Below are positions 1 to 7,535 of a stretch of 21,858 nt of DNA, in pieces (within the stretch, counting starts at the first letter, position 1; each line of letters starts with the position of its first letter). Position numbers and translations under genes: made by a program. Under the pieces are notes generated by a model. That model saw nothing but the letters and a program-made list of their open reading frames with translations. It ran no database searches and was not told the DNA's origin. The stretch covers positions 58,574 to 80,431 of the forward strand of contig DJHM01000030.1 in the NCBI GenBank assembly GCA_002433075.1, in the 5' to 3' direction. The stretch is from Latescibacteria bacterium UBA6620. GTDB taxonomy: Bacteria > Latescibacterota > UBA2968.

Positions 1-27
1 CCGTTCGGTGCTGAAGACACCGAACGG
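1..27. repeat. Perfect 10-bp inverted repeat, hairpin
   Basis: The first ten bases (ccgttcggtg) pair perfectly with caccgaacgg at 18-27, leaving a 7-base loop. No T-run follows on the plus strand. It lies upstream of the integrase and may be the terminator of a gene to the left or an operator; the window edge prevents a decision. Nothing else is seen up to the integrase start at 95 except a short palindrome, cacgcgtg. Confidence 0.5.
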
Positions 28-94
28 GCCTGTCGAAACCAACCACGCGTGAGCATAGCGGCTTCAGAACCAAATATACAAAGGCGGTAGAGCA

Positions 95-1243
95 ATGCGA
101 GGGTCAATCCGTAGGCGAGGCAACGGCTACACCATCGTCTATGACGTCGGCAGACGTTGGGACGAGGAAGGCCAATGCTGGAAACGCAAACAGAAGTGGG
201 AGAAGGTGACAGCACCGGACACGAAGAAGCACGCTGAAGAGCTTCTCGCCGAACGACTATCCGAGATCCACGGTGGGACGTTCTTCGAGCCCACGAAGAT
301 CAGCTTCGGTGAGTTCGTCCAAATCTGGCTTGCAAGGTACGCTCGCGGAGAGGGCCAGATCCGACATTCCACCCTGGTGCAGTACGACGGGTTCTTCCGC
401 AATCACCTTTTGCCATGCTTCGAGGACGTGCAACTCACTTCGATCACCGTCGAGGACATTCAGGACTTCAAAGTCCAGAAGCTGTCCGAGGGGCTTTCAC
501 CTCAGACCGTGAAGCACCTGCTTCGGCTACTTCGACAGATGCTCGAGCACGCCCTTGTCTGGCAGTACGTCCGCCTCAATCCCGCCAAACAGGTCCGAAT
601 GCCACGCGTCCCCCAGAAAACGATGCGTGTGCTCAGTCCAGCGGAGGTCCGGTCGCTACTCGATGCATCCGAGGAACCGTACCGCACGCTGTTCCTGACG
701 GCCGTAGTTTCCGGCCTCCGGATCGGGGAGATCTTGGCGATGAGATGGGCCAATCTCGACCTGGACAAGGGTCAATACCACGTACGGGAGGCCTGGCTGA
801 GGCCACGTGCCGGCAAGCCAGCATCGTTCGGCGTACCGAAGACCCCTTCCTCTGTCGCGCCCGTGGACATCACGCCATCCTGCTGCGAAGCACTCCATGC
901 GCACCGCCGCACACAAGCCGAGGAGATGCTCAAGGCGGGAAGCGACTATCACCACCGAGGGCTGATCTTCGCTACCGCCTCCGGCACGCCGCTGGACCCC
1001 TGGAACCTCACGAAGCGAGCCTTCTACCCGGCTCTCGAGGCAGCGGGACTGCCGAGGCTCCGGCTGCACGATCTGAGACACACCTGCGCATCCCTGCTCA
1101 TATCACAGGGCGAGTCGGCCAAGTATGTTGCCCACCAGCTTCGTCACTCAAGCGTCCAGATAACGCTCGACCGATATTCGCATCTGTTTCCGGAAGACCG
1201 CAGCCGAGCAGCAGAGCGGCTGGATGCCGTCCTGCTCGGGTGA
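95..1243 (+). CDS. Tyrosine recombinase / phage-type integrase
   Basis: Site-specific recombinase that would integrate and excise a mobile element. The 382 residues are the usual length for island and phage integrases. A basic N-terminal arm (about 1-45) and a core-binding SAM-like domain (about 68-155) precede the catalytic domain (about 175-370). The full catalytic set is visible: R209 in SGLRIGE, a likely K249, H325 and R328 in HDLRHT, H351 in LRHSS, and nucleophile Y361 in DRYSHL. The ATG at 95 follows a weak AAGG about 10 bases upstream. The gene points at the 3' end of tRNA-Pro, the classic arrangement for an element integrated in a tRNA gene, which places the rest of the island to the left of the window. 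No excisionase or cargo gene is inside the window. The family is clear; the attachment site is inferred. Confidence 0.95.
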   Translation: MRGSIRRRGNGYTIVYDVGRRWDEEGQCWKRKQKWEKVTAPDTKKHAEELLAERLSEIHGGTFFEPTKISFGEFVQIWLARYARGEGQIRHSTLVQYDGFFRNHLLPCFEDVQLTSITVEDIQDFKVQKLSEGLSPQTVKHLLRLLRQMLEHALVWQYVRLNPAKQVRMPRVPQKTMRVLSPAEVRSLLDASEEPYRTLFLTAVVSGLRIGEILAMRWANLDLDKGQYHVREAWLRPRAGKPASFGVPKTPSSVAPVDITPSCCEALHAHRRTQAEEMLKAGSDYHHRGLIFATASGTPLDPWNLTKRAFYPALEAAGLPRLRLHDLRHTCASLLISQGESAKYVAHQLRHSSVQITLDRYSHLFPEDRSRAAERLDAVLLG

Positions 1244-1269
1244 CCCGGACACGTTGTGCGGGAAATTCG

Positions 1270-1289
1270 CGTTAGCACCTCGTTAGCAC
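1270..1289 (+). repeat. Two direct repeats CGTTAGCAC, 11-bp period
   Basis: CGTTAGCAC occurs at 1270-1278 and again at 1281-1289, one helical turn apart, just after the integrase stop and before the inverted repeat. Short directly repeated sites near an attachment core are typical of integrase arm-binding sites. That role is inferred only from position. Confidence 0.4.
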
Positions 1290-1296
1290 AGCAAAG

Positions 1297-1350
1297 CAAA
1301 ACGGACAGACGAGATCGGCGGGCAAAGCCTAATTCGTTCTGTCCGTTTTG
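1297..1350. terminator. 13-bp inverted repeat between integrase and tRNA-Pro, probable bidirectional terminator
   Basis: caaaacggacaga (1297-1309) pairs perfectly with tctgtccgttttg (1338-1350). The loop can pair further (CGA with TCG, GGC with GCC). On the plus strand the 3' arm ends in TTTTGTTT, and on the minus strand in TTTTGCTTTG, so both the convergent integrase and the tRNA could terminate here. Because it sits at the island edge, it could instead be part of the recombination site. Confidence 0.6.
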
Positions 1351-1356
1351 TTTACG

Positions 1357-1433
1357 TGGTCGGGGCGATAGGATTTGAACCTACGACCCCCTGCTCCCAA
1401 AGCAGGTGCTCTACCGGGCTGAGCCACGCCCCG
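1357..1433 (-). tRNA. tRNA-Pro (anticodon UGG), CCA encoded
   Basis: Read on the minus strand, the 7-bp acceptor stem is CGGGGCG (from 1433) with CGCCCCG (1361-1367), followed by discriminator A and an encoded CCA (1357-1359). The D arm contains GGCTCAGCCCGGTAGAGC. The anticodon stem CCTGC/GCAGG holds the loop TTTGGGA, giving anticodon TGG, proline. The T arm has GTAGG-TTCAAAT-CCTAT. Length is 77 with CCA. Its 3' end faces the integrase, making it the likely attachment site of the neighbouring element. Confidence 0.97.
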
Positions 1434-1447
1434 TTACCGGTGACCTG

Positions 1448-1476
1448 ATTCTACAAGAATCGGCCCTGTCAGGCAA
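1448..1476 (-). promoter_or_regulatory. Predicted sigma70-type promoter of tRNA-Pro
   Basis: On the minus strand, TTGCCT (1471-1476) and TAGAAT (1448-1453) are separated by exactly 17 bases, close to the TTGACA/TATAAT consensus. The -10 box ends 14 bases before the first base of the mature tRNA. The -10 lies inside a small GATTC/GAATC inverted repeat (1447-1461). Confidence 0.5.
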
Positions 1477-1504
1477 GTGCATCGGCTTCGGCAACGGTCC
1501 CGGA

Positions 1505-2776
1505 TCAAGCCGTTTCTTTTGGCGCAGTCGCCCACAACCCAACCAGCGCCATCGGCGCCGCCACGATCGAAAACACGGTGAGAATCAAGTGATACGACCC
1601 CAGCCAATCGTGGGCGACACCCATCAGCAGAGGTCCCAGACTCGACGCCGCCACTTCGAGCGTCGTCAGGGTGCCGCGGATCTTGCCAAGGTGGGCACGC
1701 CCGTAGTACCGCACCCAGAGCGTCGAACGTACAGACATGAACAGACCCAGACCGGTCCCAAGCACCGAGGCGAAAAGGTAGGATGACGTCGGTGACGTGA
1801 CCTGCGTCAGCACCCAGATTCCGCCCGAGATCCCGACCATCGAACCCGACAGGATCAGATTCAGCCTGAACCGATCCGCCATCAGGCCACCGATCAACAT
1901 CGATGCCGCAACAGTGATCGCGAACACGACATACATCCGAGCCGCATCGTTCTCGGTCATTCCGACGTCGAGATAGATCTGGACCGCGTGGAAGTGGATA
2001 CCGGTGATCATCGCGGCAGGCATCATCACCGTCACCGCCATGATCCAGTAGGCACGGGTCCGAATCGCGAACGACAGATCGTGAGCTTTCTCCCCACCCC
2101 GGATTTCAGGATGTCCGCTCGCAGCCGGGACCCCGTCCGGGAGCTGCCCCACATCCTCAGGACGGTTTCGGAACAGGATTCCCAGCAGGGGCAGAACGAC
2201 GACGATCACGGCCATGCCCAGCAGGGCGTAGGCCCAGCGCCAGCCGAAGGCCTGGATCAGCGCCAGGGCAACCGTCGGTACCAGTCCCATCGACAGGGAT
2301 GAACCGGTGCTGATCAGACCGTTCGCAAGCCCCAGTCGTCGATTGAACCACAGCGCCACCGTGTTAGCCGCCAGCAGCCCCATCGATCCCTGCGCCAGCA
2401 TCCGCAGAAACAGAAACGACAGGAACACCGTTACAAGACCTGTCGCCTGCGAGAACCCGACACACGTCAGCCCGAACAACGAGACCACGCCCGCAAGGAC
2501 CACTCGTGGGCCAAAGCGATCCATCATCGTGCCCACGAGCACCATCGGCAGCGAGGCAAGAAGCGTCCCCAGCATGTACGCCCCGCTGATCTCGCTGTGC
2601 GACAGACCCAGCTCGCTCCGAATATGTGGATTGAAGACTGAAATCCCGTACGTCTGCCCTGGTGAGGATGCCACGTTCAACACCAGCACCACGGGCAGCA
2701 TCACCCACCCGTAGAAGAACGGGACGCGAGACGCGATCCAGTCCTTCTCTGATCCGTCTTCCTCGATGTCTGCCAA
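1505..2776 (-). CDS. MFS transporter, monocarboxylate/oxalate-type
   Basis: Inner-membrane secondary transporter, probably importing a small organic acid or similar metabolite. The 423 residues fit a 12-helix MFS protein. The sequence begins with a short acidic cytoplasmic tail, then FFYGWVMLPVVLVLN, typical of the OFA/MCT-like branch, and has the loop 2-3 signature as GTMMDRFGPRVVL. A central hydrophilic loop (around PEDVGQLPDGVP) separates two six-helix halves. The start is a TTG at 2776 with GGGGA six bases upstream; no in-frame ATG lies nearby upstream. It follows the M24 peptidase by 66 bases on the same strand, so the two may be co-transcribed and it may import what the peptidase or sulfatase releases. 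The substrate is not readable. Confidence 0.85.
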   Translation of the reverse strand: MADIEEDGSEKDWIASRVPFFYGWVMLPVVLVLNVASSPGQTYGISVFNPHIRSELGLSHSEISGAYMLGTLLASLPMVLVGTMMDRFGPRVVLAGVVSLFGLTCVGFSQATGLVTVFLSFLFLRMLAQGSMGLLAANTVALWFNRRLGLANGLISTGSSLSMGLVPTVALALIQAFGWRWAYALLGMAVIVVVLPLLGILFRNRPEDVGQLPDGVPAASGHPEIRGGEKAHDLSFAIRTRAYWIMAVTVMMPAAMITGIHFHAVQIYLDVGMTENDAARMYVVFAITVAASMLIGGLMADRFRLNLILSGSMVGISGGIWVLTQVTSPTSSYLFASVLGTGLGLFMSVRSTLWVRYYGRAHLGKIRGTLTTLEVAASSLGPLLMGVAHDWLGSYHLILTVFSIVAAPMALVGLWATAPKETA

Positions 2777-2842
2777 AGATCCCCGTGTCGATCCGTGATG
2801 CGTGTATGATGAGTCGCTTGCCGGCCCGCAAACCCGCCGTGC

Positions 2843-4042
2843 TCAATCGATCACAAATAGTTTCTGGGGAAGCGACCCCAGTCGTTCCCAGCCGTCCTCA
2901 GTCAGGAGCCAATCGTCTTCAATACATCCTCCTTCTTCACCCTTGAGACCGTCAGGATCGTCCGGATCGATCTTTCTGAAGGGCTCGAACGCCATCACCA
3001 TCCCCGCTTCGAAACGTAGATCGTTCCTGTCCGTCATCAGCCGCTCGAGCGGTAGCCCGAGATCCAGATACGGGTTCTCGTGCGCGAAATTGCCGATGCC
3101 GTGGAAAAAGCCCCACACGAACCCGAACTCCTGCATCAATGCCGCCCGCATCGCTTCGTATGCCTCGGAAACGGACATACCGAGTTTGATCGTATCTCGA
3201 GCAACCTCTTGCCACCGGGCAAGCTGTTCGTATTTCTCGACCATATCCGCCGGCGGCGTGCCCAGATAGAAAGCGCGACTCATGTCCGCGATGTAGCCCT
3301 GATATTCCCCACCCATGTCCCAGAAGATTTCGATCTCGTCGTTACGCTTTACCGGCCAGTCTTCCTCCGACATATAGAGATGTAGTCCCTTCGGCTGTTC
3401 CGGAAACCATCTCGATGCGATGTCCAGCGGCGAACACCAGGACATGATCATCCCGCCTTTGACGCACTGCATCATCTGATGACGGGCCAGTTCGCGCGCC
3501 GTCACCCCTTCTCTCACCTGCTTGAGCGTGTCCAGATAGGCAGCCTCCAGAACTGCGACGGCATCCCGGATGATATCGATCTGCCACGGTTCCTTCACCG
3601 CCCGAAGACGGGAGAAAAGCACCTGCGCGTTCACCAGTTCCAAGTGAGGCAGCAACGCTTGGAGATAGGTGACCGCAGAATAGGGAGCCTCGTCCAGATC
3701 GAGCCCGATTCGACCTCGATCGAGCCCGTGTTCGCGAAGTGCCTTGGCCAGCACATCGAGGTTAATGTGTTCACCGTCCATCCCAGAACCACGCCCTTTA
3801 TAGTACTGCTTGAACCAGTCGGGACGGACTTCCTCCGGCGGCACCCAGCTCATGTAGTCGACAACGAACGCATCCCCCTTACGCGGGAACACCGGAAAAC
3901 AAGGGTGGTCGTCGAACCTGAGGGTACGGATGTGGCCGCCCTGCCAGAATCGTCGAAGATAAGCGGTCGTGATCGGATCCATCGCGAATACGGCATCCAG
4001 TTCGTGGTCGTCCATGTAGCTCTGCATCCGTTGGAAATCCAT
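2843..4042 (-). CDS. M24-family metallopeptidase (Xaa-Pro peptidase-like)
   Basis: Cytoplasmic dinuclear-metal enzyme of the creatinase/aminopeptidase P fold. An N-terminal creatinase-like domain (about 1-145) precedes the pita-bread domain. All five metal ligands are visible: D242 in WDMGG, D253 in IADMSRAF, H314 in FFHGIG, E353 in MAFEPF, and E375 in GGCIEDD. The 399 residues match the family. The start ATG has a good GAGGGA ribosome site, and a perfect palindrome (4049-4060) abuts it. Family members include Xaa-Pro dipeptidases but also creatinase-like and lyase-like enzymes; the N-terminal domain decides substrate and does not allow a choice here. No signal peptide is seen. It sits between the broken sulfatase and the MFS gene on the same strand. 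Confidence 0.88.
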   Translation of the reverse strand: MDFQRMQSYMDDHELDAVFAMDPITTAYLRRFWQGGHIRTLRFDDHPCFPVFPRKGDAFVVDYMSWVPPEEVRPDWFKQYYKGRGSGMDGEHINLDVLAKALREHGLDRGRIGLDLDEAPYSAVTYLQALLPHLELVNAQVLFSRLRAVKEPWQIDIIRDAVAVLEAAYLDTLKQVREGVTARELARHQMMQCVKGGMIMSWCSPLDIASRWFPEQPKGLHLYMSEEDWPVKRNDEIEIFWDMGGEYQGYIADMSRAFYLGTPPADMVEKYEQLARWQEVARDTIKLGMSVSEAYEAMRAALMQEFGFVWGFFHGIGNFAHENPYLDLGLPLERLMTDRNDLRFEAGMVMAFEPFRKIDPDDPDGLKGEEGGCIEDDWLLTEDGWERLGSLPQKLFVID

Positions 4043-4048
4043 AGTCCC

Positions 4049-4060
4049 TCACACGTGTGA
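4049..4060. promoter_or_regulatory. Perfect 12-bp palindrome TCACACGTGTGA upstream of the M24 gene
   Basis: TCACACGTGTGA is its own reverse complement. It ends at the edge of the GAGGGA ribosome-binding site of the M24 gene, where a dimeric repressor could block expression. Its function is inferred from position and symmetry alone. Confidence 0.35.
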
Positions 4061-4125
4061 AGTCTGCCTCGAAAGCCGCTCAGCAACCCTGCCGCCAGAA
4101 AACATGTCCCCACCGCCGGTCCATC

Positions 4126-4146
4126 ATTACCGGTTACTGGTCACTG
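4126..4146. repeat. Degenerate heptamer tract (GTTACTG type)
   Basis: Three 7-base units in a row: ATTACCG, GTTACTG and GTCACTG. The tract ends one base before the stop codon of the minus-strand sulfatase (4148-4150). It belongs to the class of period-7 tracts also seen at 5566, 17221, 21391 and 21835, though the unit word differs. Confidence 0.5.
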
Positions 4147-4147
4147 A

Positions 4148-5531
4148 CTAGATCCTGATCCGCATCCCCCGCGACAGCTTCCCCGACCCGTGGAACCTTT
4201 CACACAGCCGGCCGAACAGCTCGTCCCGTATCCCCGGTCGCTCGTCCGCAAGATTCCGGAACTCGTTCGGGTCTTCACGCAGGTCGTAGAGCTCGAACAT
4301 CTCGTTGTAATTCTGGATCAGCTTGTAGTCGTGCGTCCGTAGGCTTCGCCAGTTTTCGATCACGCTGACCGTTTCAATCCGATGTGCGCTCGCTCCTTCC
4401 CGAAGAACGGGCGCAAAAGACTGGGCGTCAATGTGAGGCTGTCGGTCCAGCCCTGCGAGCTCGGCGATCGTCGGATTCACGTCGATAAGCTCCACCAGCG
4501 CATCCGAGACTTCCCCTCCCGGAATGCCGGGCCCTGCGGCGATCAGCGGCACCCGCACAGATCCCTCATACGCCACGAACTTCGCGTACATCCCGAAGTC
4601 ACCCAGCATTTCGCCGTGGTCGCTGGAGAAAATGACGTAGGTGTCGTCCAGCATCCCACGCTCCTCCAGCAGATCGGGCATGCCGCCCACCTGAGCGTCG
4701 ATCGCCTCGATCGCACCGCAGTATTGCCGTTGAGCCTCCGTCACCGCATCGGGGTCAAGACCGTGGTCGCGCTCCCGGATCCAATCCGGTTTCCCTTCCA
4801 TCCGGGTCGGAACGACATCCGGGACCATCGCGTTTCGATACTTGTCGGCATACACCTTCGGGGGATCGAAAGGACTGTGGGGACCACACGAAATTCACGA
4901 ACATCATCCACGGTTGGGACGCTGGCGTGTCCCTCATCCAGTCAATCGCCTTCTGTCCGATAAAGGCATCCTGAAAGTCCTCGGCCGGCAGAACGGAGTC
5001 CCAGTTCGACCGGGCCCACTCGTTCTCGATGCGCTTCGCGTAATCTTTCAGGAACCCGTCGAGCAGCCCCTTCTCAGCCAGGTAGTGTGTATAGGGCCCT
5101 GTCGGTCCCGACACGTGCCCCGCCGACATTTTCCCTTCGACCTCGCACGGATGGGTGAAGCCCAGTGCGTAGGCTCCGGGAGGATCCCCGTTCGGCCCGG
5201 GAGGTCCGGTCGGTCCCAGGTGCAGCTTCCCCGTACTCGCAACGTGATAGCCGTAATCGCGCATCCTCTGGTAGATCGTCGGCAGCCCGTGTGGCGCTCG
5301 ACCAAAGCCGTTATTCAGCACCCCCGCCCTCACTGGCTGCAGCCCCGTCGCCAGCGCCATCCGTGACAGCCCGCACGCCGGACAATTCGTCGTCGTCTGG
5401 GTAAACCGCGTCCCTCTTGCCGCCAGCCGATCCAGATTCGGCGTATTCAGCCAGGAAGCTCCCGCCGCTCCCAGATAGTCGTGCCGATGTTGATCGTCGA
5501 AGATGAACAGGATGTTTGGCCTATCAGGCAT
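4148..5531 (-). pseudogene. Sulfatase (alkaline-phosphatase superfamily), frameshifted
   Basis: A sulfatase split over two frames: the N-terminal part runs from the ATG at 5531, the C-terminal part ends at 4148. One extra base near 4886 (minus strand GTG-T-GGT) breaks the frame; skipping it gives FVNFV followed by GPHSPFDPPKVYADKY, the expected family sequence, and a 460-residue protein. Visible family residues are D12 and D13 in FDDQ, K102 and H104 in GKLHLG, and SSDHGEMLG in the second part. The formylglycine site reads C53-G-L-S-R57 instead of the usual C-x-P/A-x-R, so even without the frameshift maturation might be impaired. The start has GAGGTG as ribosome site. It could be a real decaying gene or a single-base assembly error; the altered site favours decay. 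An intact relative lies at 9842-11296. Confidence 0.85.
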
Positions 5532-5565
5532 GACACCTCACTCTACTTCTCGAGTAGAAAAAGTG

Positions 5566-5654
5566 GATTTCCAATCAAGAATTGCCGATTTCCGAATGGG
5601 GGAAGGACGACACCCCTCCCCCATTCGGGCCTCCTTGATCGTAAATCGGAAATC
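5566..5654. repeat. Inverted pair of heptamer arrays forming a hairpin
   Basis: The left arm (5566-5606) is a run of 7-base units beginning GATTTCC and later repeating GATTTCC then GAATGGG. The right arm (5614-5654), read on the other strand, also starts GATTTCC then GATTTAC and ends GAATGGG. The inner 12 bases (5592-5603 with 5617-5628) pair perfectly around a 13-base loop. It fills the gap between the sulfatase start and the SDR stop and may act as a terminator for the SDR transcript. Between 5532 and 5565 there is only a small ctact/agtag hairpin. Confidence 0.6.
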
Positions 5655-5663
5655 CGCCCTTCC

Positions 5664-6407
5664 CTACCTGAAGTACCTCCCCCCATCAACCACCACCGTC
5701 TGCCCCGTCATACTGTCCGTCTCGCAGCACACAACCACCTGCTTCGCAATGTCGTCCTTATCCGCCGCCCGCTTCAGCGCCACGATGTCTTTCGCAACCT
5801 TTACATACTCGGGATCGAGCTGCTCGGTCATGTGAGTACCCTCAATGAACCCCGGAGCCACCCCATTGACCAGAATCGTCGGCGCCAGTCCCACGGCAAA
5901 ACACTTGGTGAGGTGATTCAGTCCCGCTTTCGACGTCGCGTACGGAATCGAGGACCCGGACGGGCCGAAACCCGCTGTCGAAGAGATGTTCACAATCCGT
6001 CCGCCCCCGACCTGCTTCATCAGAGGCGCGACCGCTTTGATGCACCGCATTGGGCCATTCAGGTTGATATCCAGAATCTTCTCCCAAATCTCGAAAGTCA
6101 GGGAATCCAGATCGTCGAATGCGATGAATTTGTTGAACGCCGCGTCGTTGACCAGGATGTCGACACGCCCGAACGCTTCGTGAACGGAGGCCACCATCGC
6201 GTTCACGCTGGCCGGGTCACGGAGTTCCACGAAGAAAGGCTTCGCATCCTTCAGGCCCGCCGCGAATTCGATCGCACCCTTCTCCTCGTCAGGCCGGTTG
6301 TGCAGCACCGCCACGCGACACCCTGCCCGATCCAGGGCCAGACAGATCCGCCTTCCAAGCCCGCCTGCTCCTCCTGTCACGATGGCCACTTTTCCGTTCA
6401 GGTCCAT
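5664..6407 (-). CDS. SDR-family NAD(P)-dependent oxidoreductase
   Basis: Classical short-chain dehydrogenase/reductase of 247 residues, a standard length, acting in the cytoplasm on an alcohol or ketone. The nucleotide-binding motif TGGAGGLG is at 11-18, and NDAA (87-90) replaces the usual NNAG. The catalytic set is N115, S143, Y156 and K160 (YATSK). The C-terminus GQTVVVDGGRYFR is typical. The reading frame extends 36 codons further upstream, but the ATG at 6407 is chosen because MDLNGKVAIVTGG is the normal N-terminus and a GGAG site lies about 8 bases upstream. It is the first gene of the minus-strand group and is divergent from the PhyH gene across 147 bases, where no strong promoter boxes are obvious. 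The substrate is unknown. Confidence 0.92.
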   Translation of the reverse strand: MDLNGKVAIVTGGAGGLGRRICLALDRAGCRVAVLHNRPDEEKGAIEFAAGLKDAKPFFVELRDPASVNAMVASVHEAFGRVDILVNDAAFNKFIAFDDLDSLTFEIWEKILDINLNGPMRCIKAVAPLMKQVGGGRIVNISSTAGFGPSGSSIPYATSKAGLNHLTKCFAVGLAPTILVNGVAPGFIEGTHMTEQLDPEYVKVAKDIVALKRAADKDDIAKQVVVCCETDSMTGQTVVVDGGRYFR

Positions 6408-6554
6408 CTTCTTCTCCCGCTGAAGTGTGAAGCTGTCTCTTGACCTGAAAGCCGTCTTCCCGTTCAGAATCTGCTTGAGTTCGCCCGAGGTCTCTCGTAC
6501 TCTACGCGCGCACAAGATACACCACGGCCACCTCCTGCCAAACGGGCGCCCATC

Positions 6555-7382
6555 GTGACCGTTACACCATCATCCACGTCCATCGGGCCGGGAATTCCCC
6601 CCGACGAGGAAACAATTGACGCCGTCAAGCACGCCTTGCCTGTAGACGGGTATTTCCATCTGGGACCCATCCTTGAAGACGGCGAGGTGGCCGTGCTGCG
6701 CGAAGCGATGGAACGGAAATGGTCCGACCCGGCGGTCAGAGGCGACGAGGATGGAGACCACATCCGCGGCCGAAGCATGATGCGGATGTTCGAATACGAT
6801 GTAGCCTTCAGGGATCTCATCATTCGCGAGCCCTTCCCGACCATCGCTGAAGCCATCCTCGGCGAAGACTGTCACCTGATGTCGCAGAATGCGCTCGTCA
6901 ACGAACCGGGTGTGGGTGGTGGATGGCACCTGGACGACGTCTGTCAGCACCCCGTCCCCGATGACCATCCAGGTCACGCCCCGGATGTGCCGCCACCGTG
7001 CAACGTCCTTCAGATTTTCGTCGCCGTCATGAACATGGATACACCCGAAAGAGCGCCCACACAGGTCGTGCCAGGGAGTCACCTGGCAGGCAGAAGACCC
7101 GAAAGGGGCCTGGAAGAACCCACCTTTCGTGGAAGAGGTCCTGTTTCAATCTTCGCGAAGGCTGGGGACGCCTATCTCTTCGATAACCAGGTCTGGCACC
7201 AGGGTCCTCTGAACACGATGGACTGCGATCGCCTGCTCGCGGGTGTCACCTACAGCCGCCGCCACATCGCGCAACGATTCTACCCTTTCATCGACTACCA
7301 AATGCCCGACCACGTCTGGGAAGGCGCCGACGAGCGCCTCCAACGCTTTCTCGGCCGCCACAAGAAAGGCGCCTACGGTTGA
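6555..7382 (+). CDS. Phytanoyl-CoA dioxygenase (PhyH)-family protein
   Basis: Fe(II)/2-oxoglutarate-dependent oxygenase of 275 residues, probably hydroxylating a small metabolite. The iron-binding facial triad is visible: H125 and D127 in GGWHLDD, and H215 in VWHQG. R226, eleven residues after the distal histidine, is the likely 2-oxoglutarate anchor. VVPGSH (171-176) is a common family signature. The start is a GTG at 6555, with no ATG in frame before residue 52 and no clear ribosome site. The family is abundant in some marine and sponge-associated bacteria with diverse substrates, so true phytanoyl-CoA activity should not be assumed. It begins the plus-strand group; a 153-base gap with a period-10 repeat separates it from the first dipeptidase. 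Confidence 0.88.
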   Translation: MTVTPSSTSIGPGIPPDEETIDAVKHALPVDGYFHLGPILEDGEVAVLREAMERKWSDPAVRGDEDGDHIRGRSMMRMFEYDVAFRDLIIREPFPTIAEAILGEDCHLMSQNALVNEPGVGGGWHLDDVCQHPVPDDHPGHAPDVPPPCNVLQIFVAVMNMDTPERAPTQVVPGSHLAGRRPERGLEEPTFRGRGPVSIFAKAGDAYLFDNQVWHQGPLNTMDCDRLLAGVTYSRRHIAQRFYPFIDYQMPDHVWEGADERLQRFLGRHKKGAYG

Positions 7383-7487
7383 TTTCTACATCCACTCAGT
7401 CGCCATTGACATTCCAAAAAGCCACCGTCAGGACCCACCCCGCTCCTTTTCTCGAATCGAGCTCCGATGCGAGGTCTTGGTCAACCC

Positions 7488-7518
7488 TTTGTGTTCATCT
7501 GTGTTTATCTGTGGTTCC
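7488..7518 (+). repeat. Period-10 repeat (TTCATCTGTG type) before the first dipeptidase
   Basis: Three degenerate 10-base units: TTGTGTTCAT, CTGTGTTTAT and CTGTGGTTCC (7489-7518). It ends 17 bases before the dipeptidase ATG. A close copy lies at 12964-12994 before another start codon. The reading frame of the downstream gene runs through it, but the translated stretch (FVFICVYLW) is not part of the M19 family. Confidence 0.65.
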
Positions 7519-7535
7519 AAAGGTTTTCTGCCTCA

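Noticed and set aside
415..1275. 286-codon open frame overlapping the integrase in another frame
   Set aside because: Arg/Pro/Ser-rich shadow of the integrase with no domain signature.
6408..6554. Divergent sigma70 promoters between SDR and PhyH
   Set aside because: TTGACC and TTGAGT occur, but no acceptable -10 lies at 16-18 bases, so I did not annotate a promoter.
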